A program made the translations under genes and the position numbers. Positions 7,383-15,566 of a stretch of DNA of 64,000 bases are shown in pieces. This DNA is from a virus, in the IMG/VR virus record IMGVR_UViG_3300046170_000287, positions 1 through 64,000 of that record; one strand, 5' to 3'. The notes under the pieces are model-generated. The model was given only the letters and a program-made list of their open reading frames with translations. It was not told the DNA's origin and made no database searches. Every line of letters starts with the position of its first letter. Position 1 is the stretch's first letter.

Positions 7383-9370
7383 TATACTTGTTCAAATTCT
7401 ACTATTATTGTTGCACTTACACCACGCAGGTATTTATTGATTGCACTTTTAGAATAGCCAAACTGTAAGCTATCACCCTTACTAAATGTGTAACTACTTG
7501 GCTCCCATTCTACTTGACCACTTGACACAGAGATAGCGCCAGAAGTTGTAGGCGAGCTATAGTTTGCGTTTTTATATATTTGAAAATTTACACTAAAACT
7601 AGTGCTTGCTGATCCACTTGTGTTATGAAATCTAACTCTTTTTATAGAACCATCAGCTGGACAATCAAAAGAATTATAATATTGATTTGAAGTTGTTTCA
7701 ACTAAATTGTTAAAAGGAATCCGCAAGGAATTCATAGTATTAGTATCGTCAGAAAAATTACTAGTTATTATTGTTTGTGTATTTGCAGGCGTGTGTGCGT
7801 CTACGTAGGCTTTGTTAGCAGCATCTGTTGATGCGCTAACTGTGTCAACACCTTGTATTCTACCTGTTCCACTTAAACTAATATCACCACCTGTTACTGT
7901 TAAATCTCCTGTTAAAGTAGTATTAGCACAATCCAACTTTAAATCAGTGCCATCTTCATTCGCATTAATAATGCTTTGTATTTTAGCTCCAACAGTTGTT
8001 CCATCAAACGCAAATGATATTTCACCAGAAACATCGCCGCCAGAATTACCACTAGTAGAAAGTCTTAAAGTTGAAGTTTGATCATTGTTATTAAATACAT
8101 CTAGCTGAGCGTTAGGACTAGTTGTGTCAATGCCAAGCTTGCCGGTTACTGCGACACCAGTTGATAGTGTTTCAAACTTTTTAACATTGTTGTGATATAA
8201 GTCTACGCTACTGTTAAAATTACAATCAACGTATGTTTCGCCATTAGCAGATTCTAATAACAAGTTAGTAGCTTGTATTTTTAAATCGCCAGATCCATTT
8301 TCTAATATAACACTATATGGTGAACCAAAATCTGCATGTCCTATTATTAAATCTCCAGTTCCAGTAGATCCAAATCTAGCGTAAACGTTATCGTTAAAAC
8401 GAATATCACCTGTCATTGTTCCTCCTGTAGTAGGTAAAAATCCTGAAACAGAGACATTTTCCCAAGCAATACCAGAGCCGGTTGAAGTTAGAACTTGACC
8501 ATCTGATCCCTGTGATGTTGATATCTTAAGATTATTTAAATCTACTGTACCGTTTACATCTAACGCTTCTGAAGGACTCGTTGTTCCAATACCTAATCTA
8601 CCATTTGTGTCTAAAGTAGCAACAGTACTCCCGCTTGAATTTAAAAATCTAGCTATATCTTGGCCGTTACCACCTCCTTTTACTTGTAAACCTGTAGATT
8701 GCGATGAATAAAAGTTTCCTGCAAGGCCTCCAGTTAACACATCTAAACCCGCTACTGGGCTAGTAACTCCAATACCAACTTGCCCTACGTTTGTTATGGT
8801 CATTTTAGTAGACATGTTTCCATTACTACTAGTGCCAAAATTAAGATTATGTGAGTTGTCTGCCCCGTTTCTTATTGTGCCTATAGTACCAGCCGCAAAT
8901 CCATCAAAACCATTGCCACCCATTCTAAAGGTTATTTTAGGTCCAAATCCATTCGCAGCAGTTCCACTAGTCATCATGCCAATGTCCACTGCTGAATATT
9001 GCGCATTTGTAAAACTACTATTATAATAAAACTTAGCTACACCATCTGTACCTACAACCTGTAGTTTTCTACTAGGACTAGTTGTCCCAATACCTACGTT
9101 AGTATTATTAAAAATAGTTTTTTGATTAGCTGAATCAATTTCCATAAATGATTGGTTTTCACCTCCACTTATATCACCTATTTTATATATGTATGTATCG
9201 TTGTTTATACTTAAACCCGTTTCGTTACCTTGAGTTACTAATAAAGTAGAACCATTTACGTGTAGTTTAGCGCTAGGACTAGTTGTGCCAATACCAACTT
9301 CATTATTTATACTATCGACATATAATGTTCCACTGTCGGCGTTTACATCTGTTAAAAATTGTATTGCCAT
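7382..9370 (-). CDS. Tail fibre/receptor-binding-type protein with IGTTSP repeats (662 aa)
   Basis: The protein contains at least four copies of a repeat of the form GIGTTSP-x3-L-x-V-x-G (near residues 25, 97, 260 and 415), a pattern common in phage and bacterial fibres. It is low in charge, Ser/Thr/Gly/Asn-rich and beta-predicted. The N-terminus MAIQFLTDVNADSGT matches that of the next upstream fibre (MAIQFVNNLDLNNN), suggesting a shared virion-attachment segment. The C-terminus (about residues 530-662) is a compact beta domain and a candidate receptor-binding head. No peptidase or chaperone motif was seen. Confidence 0.8.
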   Translation of the reverse strand: MAIQFLTDVNADSGTLYVDSINNEVGIGTTSPSAKLHVNGSTLLVTQGNETGLSINNDTYIYKIGDISGGENQSFMEIDSANQKTIFNNTNVGIGTTSPSRKLQVVGTDGVAKFYYNSSFTNAQYSAVDIGMMTSGTAANGFGPKITFRMGGNGFDGFAAGTIGTIRNGADNSHNLNFGTSSNGNMSTKMTITNVGQVGIGVTSPVAGLDVLTGGLAGNFYSSQSTGLQVKGGGNGQDIARFLNSSGSTVATLDTNGRLGIGTTSPSEALDVNGTVDLNNLKISTSQGSDGQVLTSTGSGIAWENVSVSGFLPTTGGTMTGDIRFNDNVYARFGSTGTGDLIIGHADFGSPYSVILENGSGDLKIQATNLLLESANGETYVDCNFNSSVDLYHNNVKKFETLSTGVAVTGKLGIDTTSPNAQLDVFNNNDQTSTLRLSTSGNSGGDVSGEISFAFDGTTVGAKIQSIINANEDGTDLKLDCANTTLTGDLTVTGGDISLSGTGRIQGVDTVSASTDAANKAYVDAHTPANTQTIITSNFSDDTNTMNSLRIPFNNLVETTSNQYYNSFDCPADGSIKRVRFHNTSGSASTSFSVNFQIYKNANYSSPTTSGAISVSSGQVEWEPSSYTFSKGDSLQFGYSKSAINKYLRGVSATIIVEFEQV

Positions 9371-9391
9371 TTAATTTAATTTAATTTATTA

Positions 9392-11266
9392 TTATCCTAC
9401 GTATGTAAGTAGTACCTGGTAAGCTGAATCAGCTGGTGTTCCAGTGAATGCGACTTGTAAGTTTGCTGCAGATCTTGTTATATCTGCATATACTGTTTGA
9501 CCAGCGGCAGTTACAACTTCACACTTAGTGTTTATAGCTGTAGAACCAGAACCAAATACAGAAGCGTTAGAAACATCTACTGTAAAAGTTCTTATACCTC
9601 CAGAGTCTGCTTTTGATACATATGCTAATCCGCTGTTTAATACAATGTTTTTACCTAAAGCTCCAGTGTCTGTAGAAGCTATTGTAACTTCAGTTGCGCT
9701 GTTTCTAGTAAGAGTTATATTAGATCCAGCTGTTAATTGTACAACTGAATTATCTGTACCAGATGTAGAAGTTAGATTTAAATCTACATTACTACCATCT
9801 TGTGTAGCATTTAGGTCGTAAGTTTCATCAGTGTTTGTAGTGTAAGAAGGAACATCCCAAGTATTGTCTTTACTTAAAAATCTTGTTCCTGTAGTAGAAG
9901 TTCCGTCTACAGCAGTTAAATCTACATCACCTATTGTAACCGCACCTATTGCTGCGGAATTTGTTGTTCCGTAAGCTACATAAGTACCTCCATTGCTATT
10001 AGTAAAAGTTGTAACACCTTCGTCGCCTTGTACTATAACCCAATCATTAATATCAGATGTACCTTGTGCTGCATCTAATTTAGCAATAACAGAATCACCA
10101 ACATCTAATGTTACAGATCCATAGAAACTACCAGCTGTTGTTACAACATAGTAATCACCAACCGATACCGCAACTCTTGAAGCACCTGTTGTTAAGTTAC
10201 CACCGCCATCTAGTGCACCTGTGCCAGCATTAAAACCGTCTTTAAAAGTTAATCCTCCAGCAACTAAACTATCTACATATGCTTTTGAAGCTGCGTCTGT
10301 GTTAGCGGAAGGTGTTGTTGGAATAGTAACTTGTCCACCAAAGCTTGATTGACCAGTTCCAGATACTGTTAATTCTCCACCAACTGTAAGATCATCTACT
10401 ATTGTTACATCATCTTCTAGGTCAAAAGTTAATGTACTTGTACTAGATCCAGTTACTTTAACAGTGGTAGATGTTCCATTTACATTTACTATATCAGTAC
10501 TACCATCACTTCCAGTTAAAACAATATCAGGATTAGCGCCGTTAGTTGTAGGTAGTGTATATGTAGTATTAGTATTAGTAGGAAAAGTTACTGTTTGAAT
10601 ATCTACAGCTGTAATGTGACCAGTTGAGTTTGTTGTTATAGTATTAACTAAATCAACTGTACCGCCAGATCCTGGAGATGAAGATGAAGTTGTATCTGAT
10701 CTAGTTGTAGAATCGTGAGTAAGCGTTACTGTTCTTGTACCTCCAATAGAACCTGATATATAAGTTCCACCTACGACATTTACTGTTTGTCCGTTTGAAA
10801 CTGTTTGATCAGTTCCAGTTGTAGAACCAATATCCCATGTTGACATACCTCCAGCAGTTCCATTTGCTGCTGCTGTTATTCTACCTTGAGCATCAATTGT
10901 AATATCCGCTAACGTGTAAGAACCAGGAGTTACTGATGTGTTTGCTAAATTAAAACTAATACTAGTCCCTGAGTTACTTGTTTCTATAGTGCTGTTTCCA
11001 CTTGTAAAAGTAACAGTATCATTATTAACAACATCAGCATTAGAACCACCTGTAGCTATAATCCATTTATCGTATGTACCACCTTGATCTCCAACATCAA
11101 CCCAGCCAGCGCCTGTAAATATTCTAAGTTTATCAGTTCCTGTGTTATAATATATTTTACCCTGCACTGAATCACCAGCAGATGGATCGGCTGATAAGTT
11201 TTCTATTGCGACTTCTTCTAGGTAATTATTATTTAAGTCTAAGTTGTTTACAAATTGTATTGCCAT
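9392..11266 (-). CDS. Tail fibre protein (624 aa), Thr/Ser/Gly-rich
   Basis: It begins MAIQFVNNLDLNNNYLEE, paralogous at the N-terminus to the 662-aa fibre. The body is Thr/Asn/Gly-rich beta sequence with repeated TTN/GTST-type turns and a segment reading ANTDAASKAYVDSL, a motif I associate with phage fibres (also present in the 662-aa protein as STDAANKAYVD). It is the larger of two paralogous fibres transcribed from the 12.77-kb start. It probably forms trimeric shafts. Confidence 0.8.
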   Translation of the reverse strand: MAIQFVNNLDLNNNYLEEVAIENLSADPSAGDSVQGKIYYNTGTDKLRIFTGAGWVDVGDQGGTYDKWIIATGGSNADVVNNDTVTFTSGNSTIETSNSGTSISFNLANTSVTPGSYTLADITIDAQGRITAAANGTAGGMSTWDIGSTTGTDQTVSNGQTVNVVGGTYISGSIGGTRTVTLTHDSTTRSDTTSSSSPGSGGTVDLVNTITTNSTGHITAVDIQTVTFPTNTNTTYTLPTTNGANPDIVLTGSDGSTDIVNVNGTSTTVKVTGSSTSTLTFDLEDDVTIVDDLTVGGELTVSGTGQSSFGGQVTIPTTPSANTDAASKAYVDSLVAGGLTFKDGFNAGTGALDGGGNLTTGASRVAVSVGDYYVVTTAGSFYGSVTLDVGDSVIAKLDAAQGTSDINDWVIVQGDEGVTTFTNSNGGTYVAYGTTNSAAIGAVTIGDVDLTAVDGTSTTGTRFLSKDNTWDVPSYTTNTDETYDLNATQDGSNVDLNLTSTSGTDNSVVQLTAGSNITLTRNSATEVTIASTDTGALGKNIVLNSGLAYVSKADSGGIRTFTVDVSNASVFGSGSTAINTKCEVVTAAGQTVYADITRSAANLQVAFTGTPADSAYQVLLTYVG

Positions 11267-11272
11267 TTTTTA

Positions 11273-11959
11273 TTAATTTAGATATGCTTTACCAGCAAAT
11301 TGAGCTGTATTTGTTATTGTTAAGTTGTTACTGTCTACATAGTCAACTTGACTAAAGACGTTTGTGTTCGATGTATCTACTACAGACACTGATGGGAATT
11401 TATTAAGATTATGATTTACATTCCACACTAAAGCCGGTACGCCTTGAGTAAATACAAATGTTTTATCTTCAAGACCACTTGATATTGTAAATGCAGCAAA
11501 GTCATAATGCTTGTCTAAAACAAGTGATCCATTACCACCTATATTTGTCAATGCTAAAGCATATACAGTAGGTGTTACTTGAGCATAAGAATCTATTTTG
11601 TAATGACCAAATTGATCTATTCTATTTTGCTCGTTTATTAATATGTTATTACCTACTAAATAGTCTATAAAAGCTTGAGTTTGTTGACCAGATGAATCTG
11701 TTGTAGATATACTAATAGTTGTAAAACTAGTCATAGCATCTCCATCAGCTGGTCCTGTAAAAGCTCCTGTTAAAGTAGGTGCGTCTGTAAACTTAAACAC
11801 CATTTGACCAGATATAGATATCTTACCTTTTATATTTAAGTATTCAGCAACAGCTTTTGCTGTAAAGTTTCTGGTTAATCTATTAGTGCTTTCGGTTCCA
11901 ATCCAAGCATCGTTATCTTCAACCTGTAAGTCTCTTGGATAAGAACTTATTCTTGCCAT
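11273..11959 (-). CDS. Tail fibre-associated protein (228 aa)
   Basis: It starts MARISSYPRDLQVEDNDAWIGTESTNRLTRNF. The same scheme (MANINSYP.. then DGDLILGTSVPS.. then TRNFSVS) is seen in the adjacent 184-aa protein, so the two share an N-terminal module of about 50 residues followed by different beta domains. This looks like a common attachment domain with divergent tips. It lies between the other protein and the large fibres. Confidence 0.7.
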   Translation of the reverse strand: MARISSYPRDLQVEDNDAWIGTESTNRLTRNFTAKAVAEYLNIKGKISISGQMVFKFTDAPTLTGAFTGPADGDAMTSFTTISISTTDSSGQQTQAFIDYLVGNNILINEQNRIDQFGHYKIDSYAQVTPTVYALALTNIGGNGSLVLDKHYDFAAFTISSGLEDKTFVFTQGVPALVWNVNHNLNKFPSVSVVDTSNTNVFSQVDYVDSNNLTITNTAQFAGKAYLN

Positions 11960-11962
11960 GCG

Positions 11963-12517
11963 TTAATCTTGTATATTAAATATTCTATATGTAATCCACA
12001 AAGTCATTGTAGTTGTAGCTGTACCTGTTTCAGTAGGTGCCGCTGCACTTTGAAGAACTAATTTACTGCCAAACTCTGTTTCACCTGCCGTGAGATCTGG
12101 TATGTAATAAGATGTTGGTTGTTTATTAGCAATAGCTTGAGGTATAACATATTTAAAAGGAGTGACACCTGCGCTTGATTTACTTGTTATTTCTAAATCA
12201 TTAGCAAAATCTAACTTGTTTAATACAGTATTACCTGTGACTTCAAACACAACTCCATATACTTGAATTATATTTTTATCAGGCCCAGGATTATCAATTA
12301 ATATTTTTACTGGAGAGTTTAATGTTCTAAGCTCAGCTGTGCTTAGAATAACTTTTTCTGTTTTAATATAAGAAGTAGAGGCTAAACCTAACACGCTTGA
12401 TACTGAAAAGTTTCTAGTCTTAGGTTGGTCACTGCTATTAACAGATGGCACAGATGTTCCAAGAATTAAATCTCCATCTTTTGGTGTGGCTGTAGGATAA
12501 GAGTTTATGTTTGCCAT
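11963..12517 (-). CDS. Tail fibre-associated protein (184 aa)
   Basis: It begins MANINSYPTATPKDGDLILG and continues to KTRNFSVSSVLGL, clearly paralogous to the first 50 residues of the 228-aa neighbour. The remainder is beta-rich and ends TTTMTLWITYRIFN. A short fibre, plug or baseplate adaptor is likely. It lies 1 bp downstream of the 83-aa gene that opens this minus-strand unit. Confidence 0.7.
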   Translation of the reverse strand: MANINSYPTATPKDGDLILGTSVPSVNSSDQPKTRNFSVSSVLGLASTSYIKTEKVILSTAELRTLNSPVKILIDNPGPDKNIIQVYGVVFEVTGNTVLNKLDFANDLEITSKSSAGVTPFKYVIPQAIANKQPTSYYIPDLTAGETEFGSKLVLQSAAAPTETGTATTTMTLWITYRIFNIQD

Positions 12518-12518
12518 A

Positions 12519-12770
12519 TTATGTGTTTTGTGTAGTGTCGTTAGTTAGTATATCGTAATCATGTGTTAGCATAGACGCATCACCTCTTGTTAATGCTCTG
12601 TCACCCGCCGTCATATTGTTTCTTTTGTGGAATTTATCGCTAAGTGTACCATTTGTGTTTAAGAATCCGTTTTTTTGCATCATTTTCATAGCAAAAGCTT
12701 GGTTACCGCCTAGTTGTTCCATTAGTCTAGGAATAAGCTCCCCGCGTCCTGTAAATCTAGTAGTTTCCAT
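12519..12770 (-). CDS. Small late protein (83 aa), first gene of the leftward unit
   Basis: METTRFTGRGELIPRLMEQL is followed by GGNQAFAMKMMQKNGFLN and a charged C-terminus. I recall similar small proteins in marine phage structural modules, but they have no known role. It is the first gene leftward of the divergent gap, with an inverted repeat and an AAGTGA-like motif directly in front of the ATG. Confidence 0.65.
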   Translation of the reverse strand: METTRFTGRGELIPRLMEQLGGNQAFAMKMMQKNGFLNTNGTLSDKFHKRNNMTAGDRALTRGDASMLTHDYDILTNDTTQNT

Positions 12771-12836
12771 ATTTATATATACTCACATATAAAGCGAAAA
12801 ACTTACAAAGTGTGACAATAGGGTACTACTTATATA

Positions 12837-12846
12837 CCTTATAAGG
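12837..12846. promoter_or_regulatory. Perfect 10-bp palindrome, operator candidate
   Basis: CCTTATAAGG reads identically on both strands and lies in the divergent gap between TGTGACA and TGTCACT half-sites. A dimeric regulator site is possible; no regulator can be assigned. Confidence 0.35.
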
Positions 12847-12924
12847 CTAATGTCACTATATAAAACTAGGGCTATAGCAAATAGAGAGCATTTGTGTTGA
12901 ATTTTTCTGAAAATTTTGTATTTT

Positions 12925-12950
12925 TTTTGTAAAATCGTTTTGTAAAATCG
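12925..12950. repeat. Tandem direct repeat, two exact 13-mers
   Basis: TTTTGTAAAATCG occurs twice back to back, followed at once by GGGCCCCGG in otherwise A/T-only sequence. Iterated short repeats next to an AT-rich tract at a strand switch are common in phage origins and operators. Which of the two applies cannot be told from sequence alone. Confidence 0.6.
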
Positions 12951-13033
12951 GGCCCCGGTGTTAATATATCGAATTTTGTTTAATTAATTAGCATTTTTGT
13001 TACGTTATCAATAATCTTTTGGCATTTACTAAT

Positions 13034-13071
13034 TACAAACAAAACTGTTATTCAATTGGATAATAATAATG
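13034..13071 (+). promoter_or_regulatory. 38-nt promoter-like element, copy 1
   Basis: ACAAACAAAA, then 13 nt, then GGATAATAATAATGT. It keeps the exact 23-nt distance from ACAAAC to GGATAA seen in the four other copies but is the most divergent. It lies 40 bp before the first rightward ATG at 13111 and is therefore the likely start signal of the rightward region. Confidence 0.6.
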
Positions 13072-13110
13072 TAACTAATAAATACTAATACTAATAATAA
13101 ATAAATAACT

Positions 13111-13338
13111 ATGCAAATTCTAAATTCAAAAAGATTCGTCATCAGACAATCACTAATCGGTACTGACACTACTATCAATGTCACTTTCAAAAATGGTAAA
13201 ACATTCAAATATTCTCACGACAAAGTGTGGGAAATTATGAAAGATAAACTAACTAACATGAATTGTTTTATCAAATACAAGTCTTACACTTCTTCAACTA
13301 GTGTACCTGTAATAGTCAGAGATAAAGAGGTAATATAA
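13111..13338 (+). CDS. First rightward gene, small protein (75 aa), unknown
   Basis: A 75-aa protein with NVTFKNGKTFKYSHDKVW, a beta-strand then helix arrangement seen in small early phage proteins, and a C-terminal KSYTSSTSVPVIV. The ATG follows an A/T-rich leader (ATAAATAAATAACT) without a Shine-Dalgarno, as expected for Bacteroidota. The first early gene is a common place for host-takeover factors, but that is only a positional hint. Confidence 0.65.
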   Translation: MQILNSKRFVIRQSLIGTDTTINVTFKNGKTFKYSHDKVWEIMKDKLTNMNCFIKYKSYTSSTSVPVIVRDKEVI

Positions 13339-13350
13339 TAATGCCTCTTT
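13324..13350 (+). terminator. Hairpin at the end of the first rightward gene
   Basis: AAAGAGG and CCTCTTT pair across a 13-nt loop that spans the stop codon. The following bases are GTCATG, without a long T run, so this could be a weak terminator or an mRNA-stabilising 3' hairpin. Confidence 0.4.
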
Positions 13351-13354
13351 GTCA

Positions 13355-13367
13355 TGACAGACTGTCA
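13355..13367. promoter_or_regulatory. Palindrome TGACAGACTGTCA, operator candidate
   Basis: TGACAG and CTGTCA are perfect inverted halves around a single A in a 93-bp gap between two tiny genes. The TGACA half-site also occurs in the divergent region. It may be a regulator site or a very tight hairpin. Confidence 0.35.
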
Positions 13368-13431
13368 CTGACCAACACTATTACTATAAATTAAACTAAT
13401 AAATAATTATACACCTATAAATAAAACTAAT

Positions 13432-13533
13432 ATGAGAAAATTCATTCACACTATCATCTTGAAAATCAGTAGCTTTAAACTATCTGACTATGTAGAAATT
13501 GGCAGTTCACCTGATGAAACAACTTGGAGATAA
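13432..13533 (+). CDS. Tiny early protein (33 aa)
   Basis: ATG at 13432 after a leader ATAAAACTAAT; product begins MRKFIHTIILKISSFKLSDY and ends PDETTWR. Its stop is followed within 8 bp by element copy 2. Leader type and spacing match the neighbouring genes, which supports it, but at 33 codons it may also be non-coding. No function is evident. Confidence 0.45.
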   Translation: MRKFIHTIILKISSFKLSDYVEIGSSPDETTWR

Positions 13534-13540
13534 CAACTTC

Positions 13541-13578
13541 ACAAACAAAATACAATATCCTTTGGATAATATAATAAA
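13541..13578 (+). promoter_or_regulatory. 38-nt promoter-like element, copy 2
   Basis: ACAAACAAAATACAA, 8 variable bases, GGATAATATAATAAA. The ATG of the next gene follows 26 bp later. Blocks and spacing are the same as in copies 3, 4 and 5; TATAAT inside the second block is a plausible -7/-10 hexamer. Confidence 0.65.
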
Positions 13579-13604
13579 ATACTAACTAATAAAATAATAA
13601 TACT

Positions 13605-13724
13605 ATGTCTAACAAATCTTACACCTTACTAAAAATATCACTCAGAGTTTTCAAAAAACATTACCTTGAACTTACAGATGAGCAAAAGTCTGAAGTGTTA
13701 GACATATACTATGATTTCTATTAA
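13605..13724 (+). CDS. Tiny early protein (39 aa)
   Basis: ATG at 13605, following promoter-like element copy 2. The product reads MSNKSYTLLKISLRVFKKHY and ends DEQKSEVLDIYYDFY: basic N-terminal half, acidic C-terminal half, likely all helical. No family recognised. The next gene starts 12 bp on. Confidence 0.5.
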   Translation: MSNKSYTLLKISLRVFKKHYLELTDEQKSEVLDIYYDFY

Positions 13725-13736
13725 AATAATATAACT

Positions 13737-13988
13737 ATGCAACACAGAAATATACCATACGAATATCGTGAGTGGACTTACGAAGGCACTAAATGTTCTG
13801 CATACACATGCAAATACTTTAACTTCTATCCTTATCACATTATATCTTTTTCTACTGATACAGAACAAGAAATGATAGCTCAAATTGATGAGTATGTAGA
13901 TAATAAAGAAGTATACAAAATAAAAAGAGATTTGTCTACTAAAGCAGCAGGTGAATTCTACAAAACATTAACTTATAAAGGAGATTAA
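13737..13988 (+). CDS. Small early protein (83 aa), unknown
   Basis: An 83-aa protein with many Tyr residues (HRNIPYEYREWTYEGTKCSAY), a small beta-like N-terminal half and a helical C-terminal half (TEQEMIAQIDEYVDNKEVYK). No known motif. It is part of a chain of short genes spaced 2-12 bp apart. A 61-aa frame on the other strand is a shadow. Confidence 0.6.
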   Translation: MQHRNIPYEYREWTYEGTKCSAYTCKYFNFYPYHIISFSTDTEQEMIAQIDEYVDNKEVYKIKRDLSTKAAGEFYKTLTYKGD

Positions 13989-13990
13989 TT

Positions 13991-14158
13991 ATGAAATATA
14001 TAACAATACTAGATTTTTCAGAAGGTAAAGTATACCAATATGAAATACAAGATGACCAATATGAATCAACAGAAAGCTTAGAATCATTCATATGTGACAA
14101 AGGTTTTAGCCTAGGTAACATTGAGTGGATGAGTCACTATGATAAAAAAATATACTAA
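13991..14158 (+). CDS. Small acidic early protein (55 aa)
   Basis: ATG at 13991, two bases after the previous stop, TAA at 14156-14158. The product starts MKYITILDFSEGKVYQYEI, two beta strands and a turn, then an acidic helix (TESLESFICDKG). Such short acidic early proteins are often inhibitors or DNA mimics, but nothing specific is seen. Confidence 0.55.
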   Translation: MKYITILDFSEGKVYQYEIQDDQYESTESLESFICDKGFSLGNIEWMSHYDKKIY

Positions 14159-14160
14159 CT

Positions 14161-14292
14161 ATGAAAACAAGTAAAAAAAGAAAGTTTTCACACCATAAAC
14201 TACTACAAGCTCAAATTAAAATGCTTGAACAAGAGTATTATGATAGATTAAATGCTGAGATACCTCAATGGCAACAAGAGCTTTACAAATAA
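14161..14292 (+). CDS. Small helical early protein (43 aa)
   Basis: ATG at 14161, product MKTSKKRKFSHHKLLQAQIK followed by MLEQEYYDRLNAEIPQWQQE: a basic start and one long amphipathic helix. The TAA stop lies inside element copy 3, so the gene end and the promoter-like element overlap. Confidence 0.5.
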   Translation: MKTSKKRKFSHHKLLQAQIKMLEQEYYDRLNAEIPQWQQELYK

Positions 14293-14322
14293 AATACAAT
14301 AACTATTGGATAATATAATAAA
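14285..14322 (+). promoter_or_regulatory. 38-nt promoter-like element, copy 3
   Basis: ACAAATAAAATACAA, 8 variable bases, GGATAATATAATAAA, ending 7 bp before the ATG at 14330. It overlaps the stop of the preceding small gene. Both blocks are nearly identical to copies 2, 4 and 5. Confidence 0.65.
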
Positions 14323-14329
14323 CAAAACT

Positions 14330-14521
14330 ATGCAACAAATAAAATTCTTACCAAACAACCAAATTCGCCTCGGCACTAAAACCTACAAAGGCTATCATGT
14401 CGGCGAGCTACCACCTAAATTTGCTTTTATCTACAACGAAGATGAAGACAAAGATGGCGTCAGCGAATGGTTCAACTACAAAGGTCTAACTTATATTGAA
14501 AAAGTTGAGCTCCCATGGTAG
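14330..14521 (+). CDS. Small early protein (63 aa), unknown
   Basis: I choose the ATG at 14330 over an in-frame TTG at 14306, because the TTG lies inside the promoter-like element. The product MQQIKFLPNNQIRLGTKTYKG continues with beta strands and an acidic loop (NEDEDKDGVSEW), ending in VELPW. It may be a small beta-barrel. The next frame starts in its last codons. Confidence 0.6.
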   Translation: MQQIKFLPNNQIRLGTKTYKGYHVGELPPKFAFIYNEDEDKDGVSEWFNYKGLTYIEKVELPW

Positions 14522-14766
14522 TAACTAATATGAAACAACTGCTTGTCTATGCAGAGCAGCAAAAGAAATTACGTGCAAGCGAGCATAGGCGCAAGCACGC
14601 GCATGACGGCCAGTGCAGTGGACTTAGCAATGCTGAGTACAATAGAGTAAAGCATTCGCAGAAATCTACCTTTACGAAGGCTAGAAAGTTCACTCACAAC
14701 CGTATGTGGCGGGATAATACAAAGAAATTTACAGTAGAACAACTAAAATTAATAAAAACCCTATGA
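14515..14766 (+). CDS. Basic early protein (83 aa), unknown
   Basis: A strongly basic 83-aa protein (many Lys, Arg, His). The start at 14515 overlaps the previous stop; an ATG at 14530 is also possible. AEQQKKLRASEHRRKHAHDG and the later KSTFTKARKFTHNRMW suggest nucleic-acid binding. There is one cysteine and no zinc-finger pattern. It is embedded in a tightly overlapped run. Confidence 0.6.
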   Translation: MVVTNMKQLLVYAEQQKKLRASEHRRKHAHDGQCSGLSNAEYNRVKHSQKSTFTKARKFTHNRMWRDNTKKFTVEQLKLIKTL

Positions 14767-15194
14767 CAAATTATCAAAAAGAGCAGTTTATGCTCGAAGA
14801 ACAGTTCGTAAAGCGTCTGCTTATCGACTACGGAATTAGAGAAGTAACAACACAAAGACAGGCTAAAAATGGTACTCGTGAGTTTGAGTTTCCTGTACCT
14901 GCATACACTAAACAAAGACTTGAGTGGTATAAGCGCAAGAAATATGAATTTAAAGACCTACCACGACTACGCATTGCTTGTTTTAAGTCAGGTTATGTAC
15001 GTAAGCAAAACGGTCAATGTAGAGCGTATCAACTAAATCCTGTTTATGAGCAAAATAATAGATGGGTGTGGCAAAGAAACAATGGTGAGTTGTATATATC
15101 AAAAGGTATGACTAAAGCTCGCGCACTTATATATTCACCAATAACAAGATTAAACTTTATGTTAAACTATTACCTTAAAAACTACGCAAAATGA
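14763..15194 (+). CDS. Early protein (143 aa), unknown
   Basis: A basic 143-aa protein with alternating Tyr, Arg and Lys (PVPAYTKQRLEWYKRKKYEFKDLPRLRI) and a C-terminal region reading MTKARALIYSPITRLNFML. Overlaps by 4 bp with genes on both sides, which shows an operon-like arrangement. I do not recognise a domain; nucleic-acid contact is plausible from charge. Confidence 0.65.
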   Translation: MTNYQKEQFMLEEQFVKRLLIDYGIREVTTQRQAKNGTREFEFPVPAYTKQRLEWYKRKKYEFKDLPRLRIACFKSGYVRKQNGQCRAYQLNPVYEQNNRWVWQRNNGELYISKGMTKARALIYSPITRLNFMLNYYLKNYAK

Positions 15195-15379
15195 AAGAAT
15201 ATATAGATAATGAATTAAGTAAACTAAATCGTGGCGTAATAGCTACGCCTACAGAAGATTACCTTGAACGTTTTTCAAAAGCCAACAACGGAAGTAATGA
15301 TTTTTTACTAATGCAAATGGCTAAAAACTATGGCTATAAACTAGCTTTACTTAACATTAAAGACAAAATAAATGAGTAA
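15191..15379 (+). CDS. Small early protein (62 aa), unknown
   Basis: MKEYIDNELSKLNRGVIATP then TEDYLERFSKANNG and a helical end (LMQMAKNYGYKLALLNIKDK). Overlaps the upstream gene by 4 bp and the downstream gene by 8 bp. All-helical, no known motif. Confidence 0.6.
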   Translation: MKEYIDNELSKLNRGVIATPTEDYLERFSKANNGSNDFLLMQMAKNYGYKLALLNIKDKINE

Positions 15380-15566
15380 AATGAAAGAAATAGATTCGAT
15401 AGCGCAAGGCGTAGCGGATCACTGTTGGGAAATACTATATGATAGTGTTGCTTGGCAAATAGCAGATCAGCCTGTAAACGGTGATGATTACAATGATCTT
15501 CACGCTGATGTAATGGATCGAGCAATCGAATACCTTTACAAACAAAATACAAACGCTGTTGGATAA
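15372..15566 (+). CDS. Small acidic early protein (64 aa)
   Basis: A 64-aa protein containing VADHCWEILYDSVAWQIADQ and DDYNDLHADVMDRAIEYL, helical and acidic. Its last nine codons and stop are formed by promoter-like element copy 4, so its C-terminus (YKQNTNAVG) is dictated by the element. Function unknown. Confidence 0.6.
   Translation: MSKMKEIDSIAQGVADHCWEILYDSVAWQIADQPVNGDDYNDLHADVMDRAIEYLYKQNTNAVG

Larger units (their letters stand above)
12771..13110. promoter_or_regulatory. Divergent intergenic control region (340 bp)
   Basis: This is the only divergent gap in the window. From left to right it holds an inverted repeat TTTATAT...ATATAAA (12772-12793), TGTGACA (about 12811) facing TGTCACT (about 12851), a 10-bp palindrome CCTTATAAGG (12837-12846), an 8-bp palindrome GCTATAGC (about 12871), T-rich tracts, a tandem 13-mer (12925-12950), an isolated GC-rich string CGGGCCCCGG, and the first copy of the 38-nt element (13034-13071). 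It probably drives both the rightward early and leftward late units and could also house a replication origin. No coding frame is convincing here. Confidence 0.6.

Noticed and set aside
12951-12960. GGGCCCCGG as a terminator stem
   Set aside because: The palindrome is too short and without a loop; kept only as part of the divergent region.
14306-14329. TTG start of the gene at 14330 (and similarly 15559 for 15583)
   Set aside because: The TTGGAT codons belong to the repeated element; ATG starts with an A/T leader follow downstream in frame.
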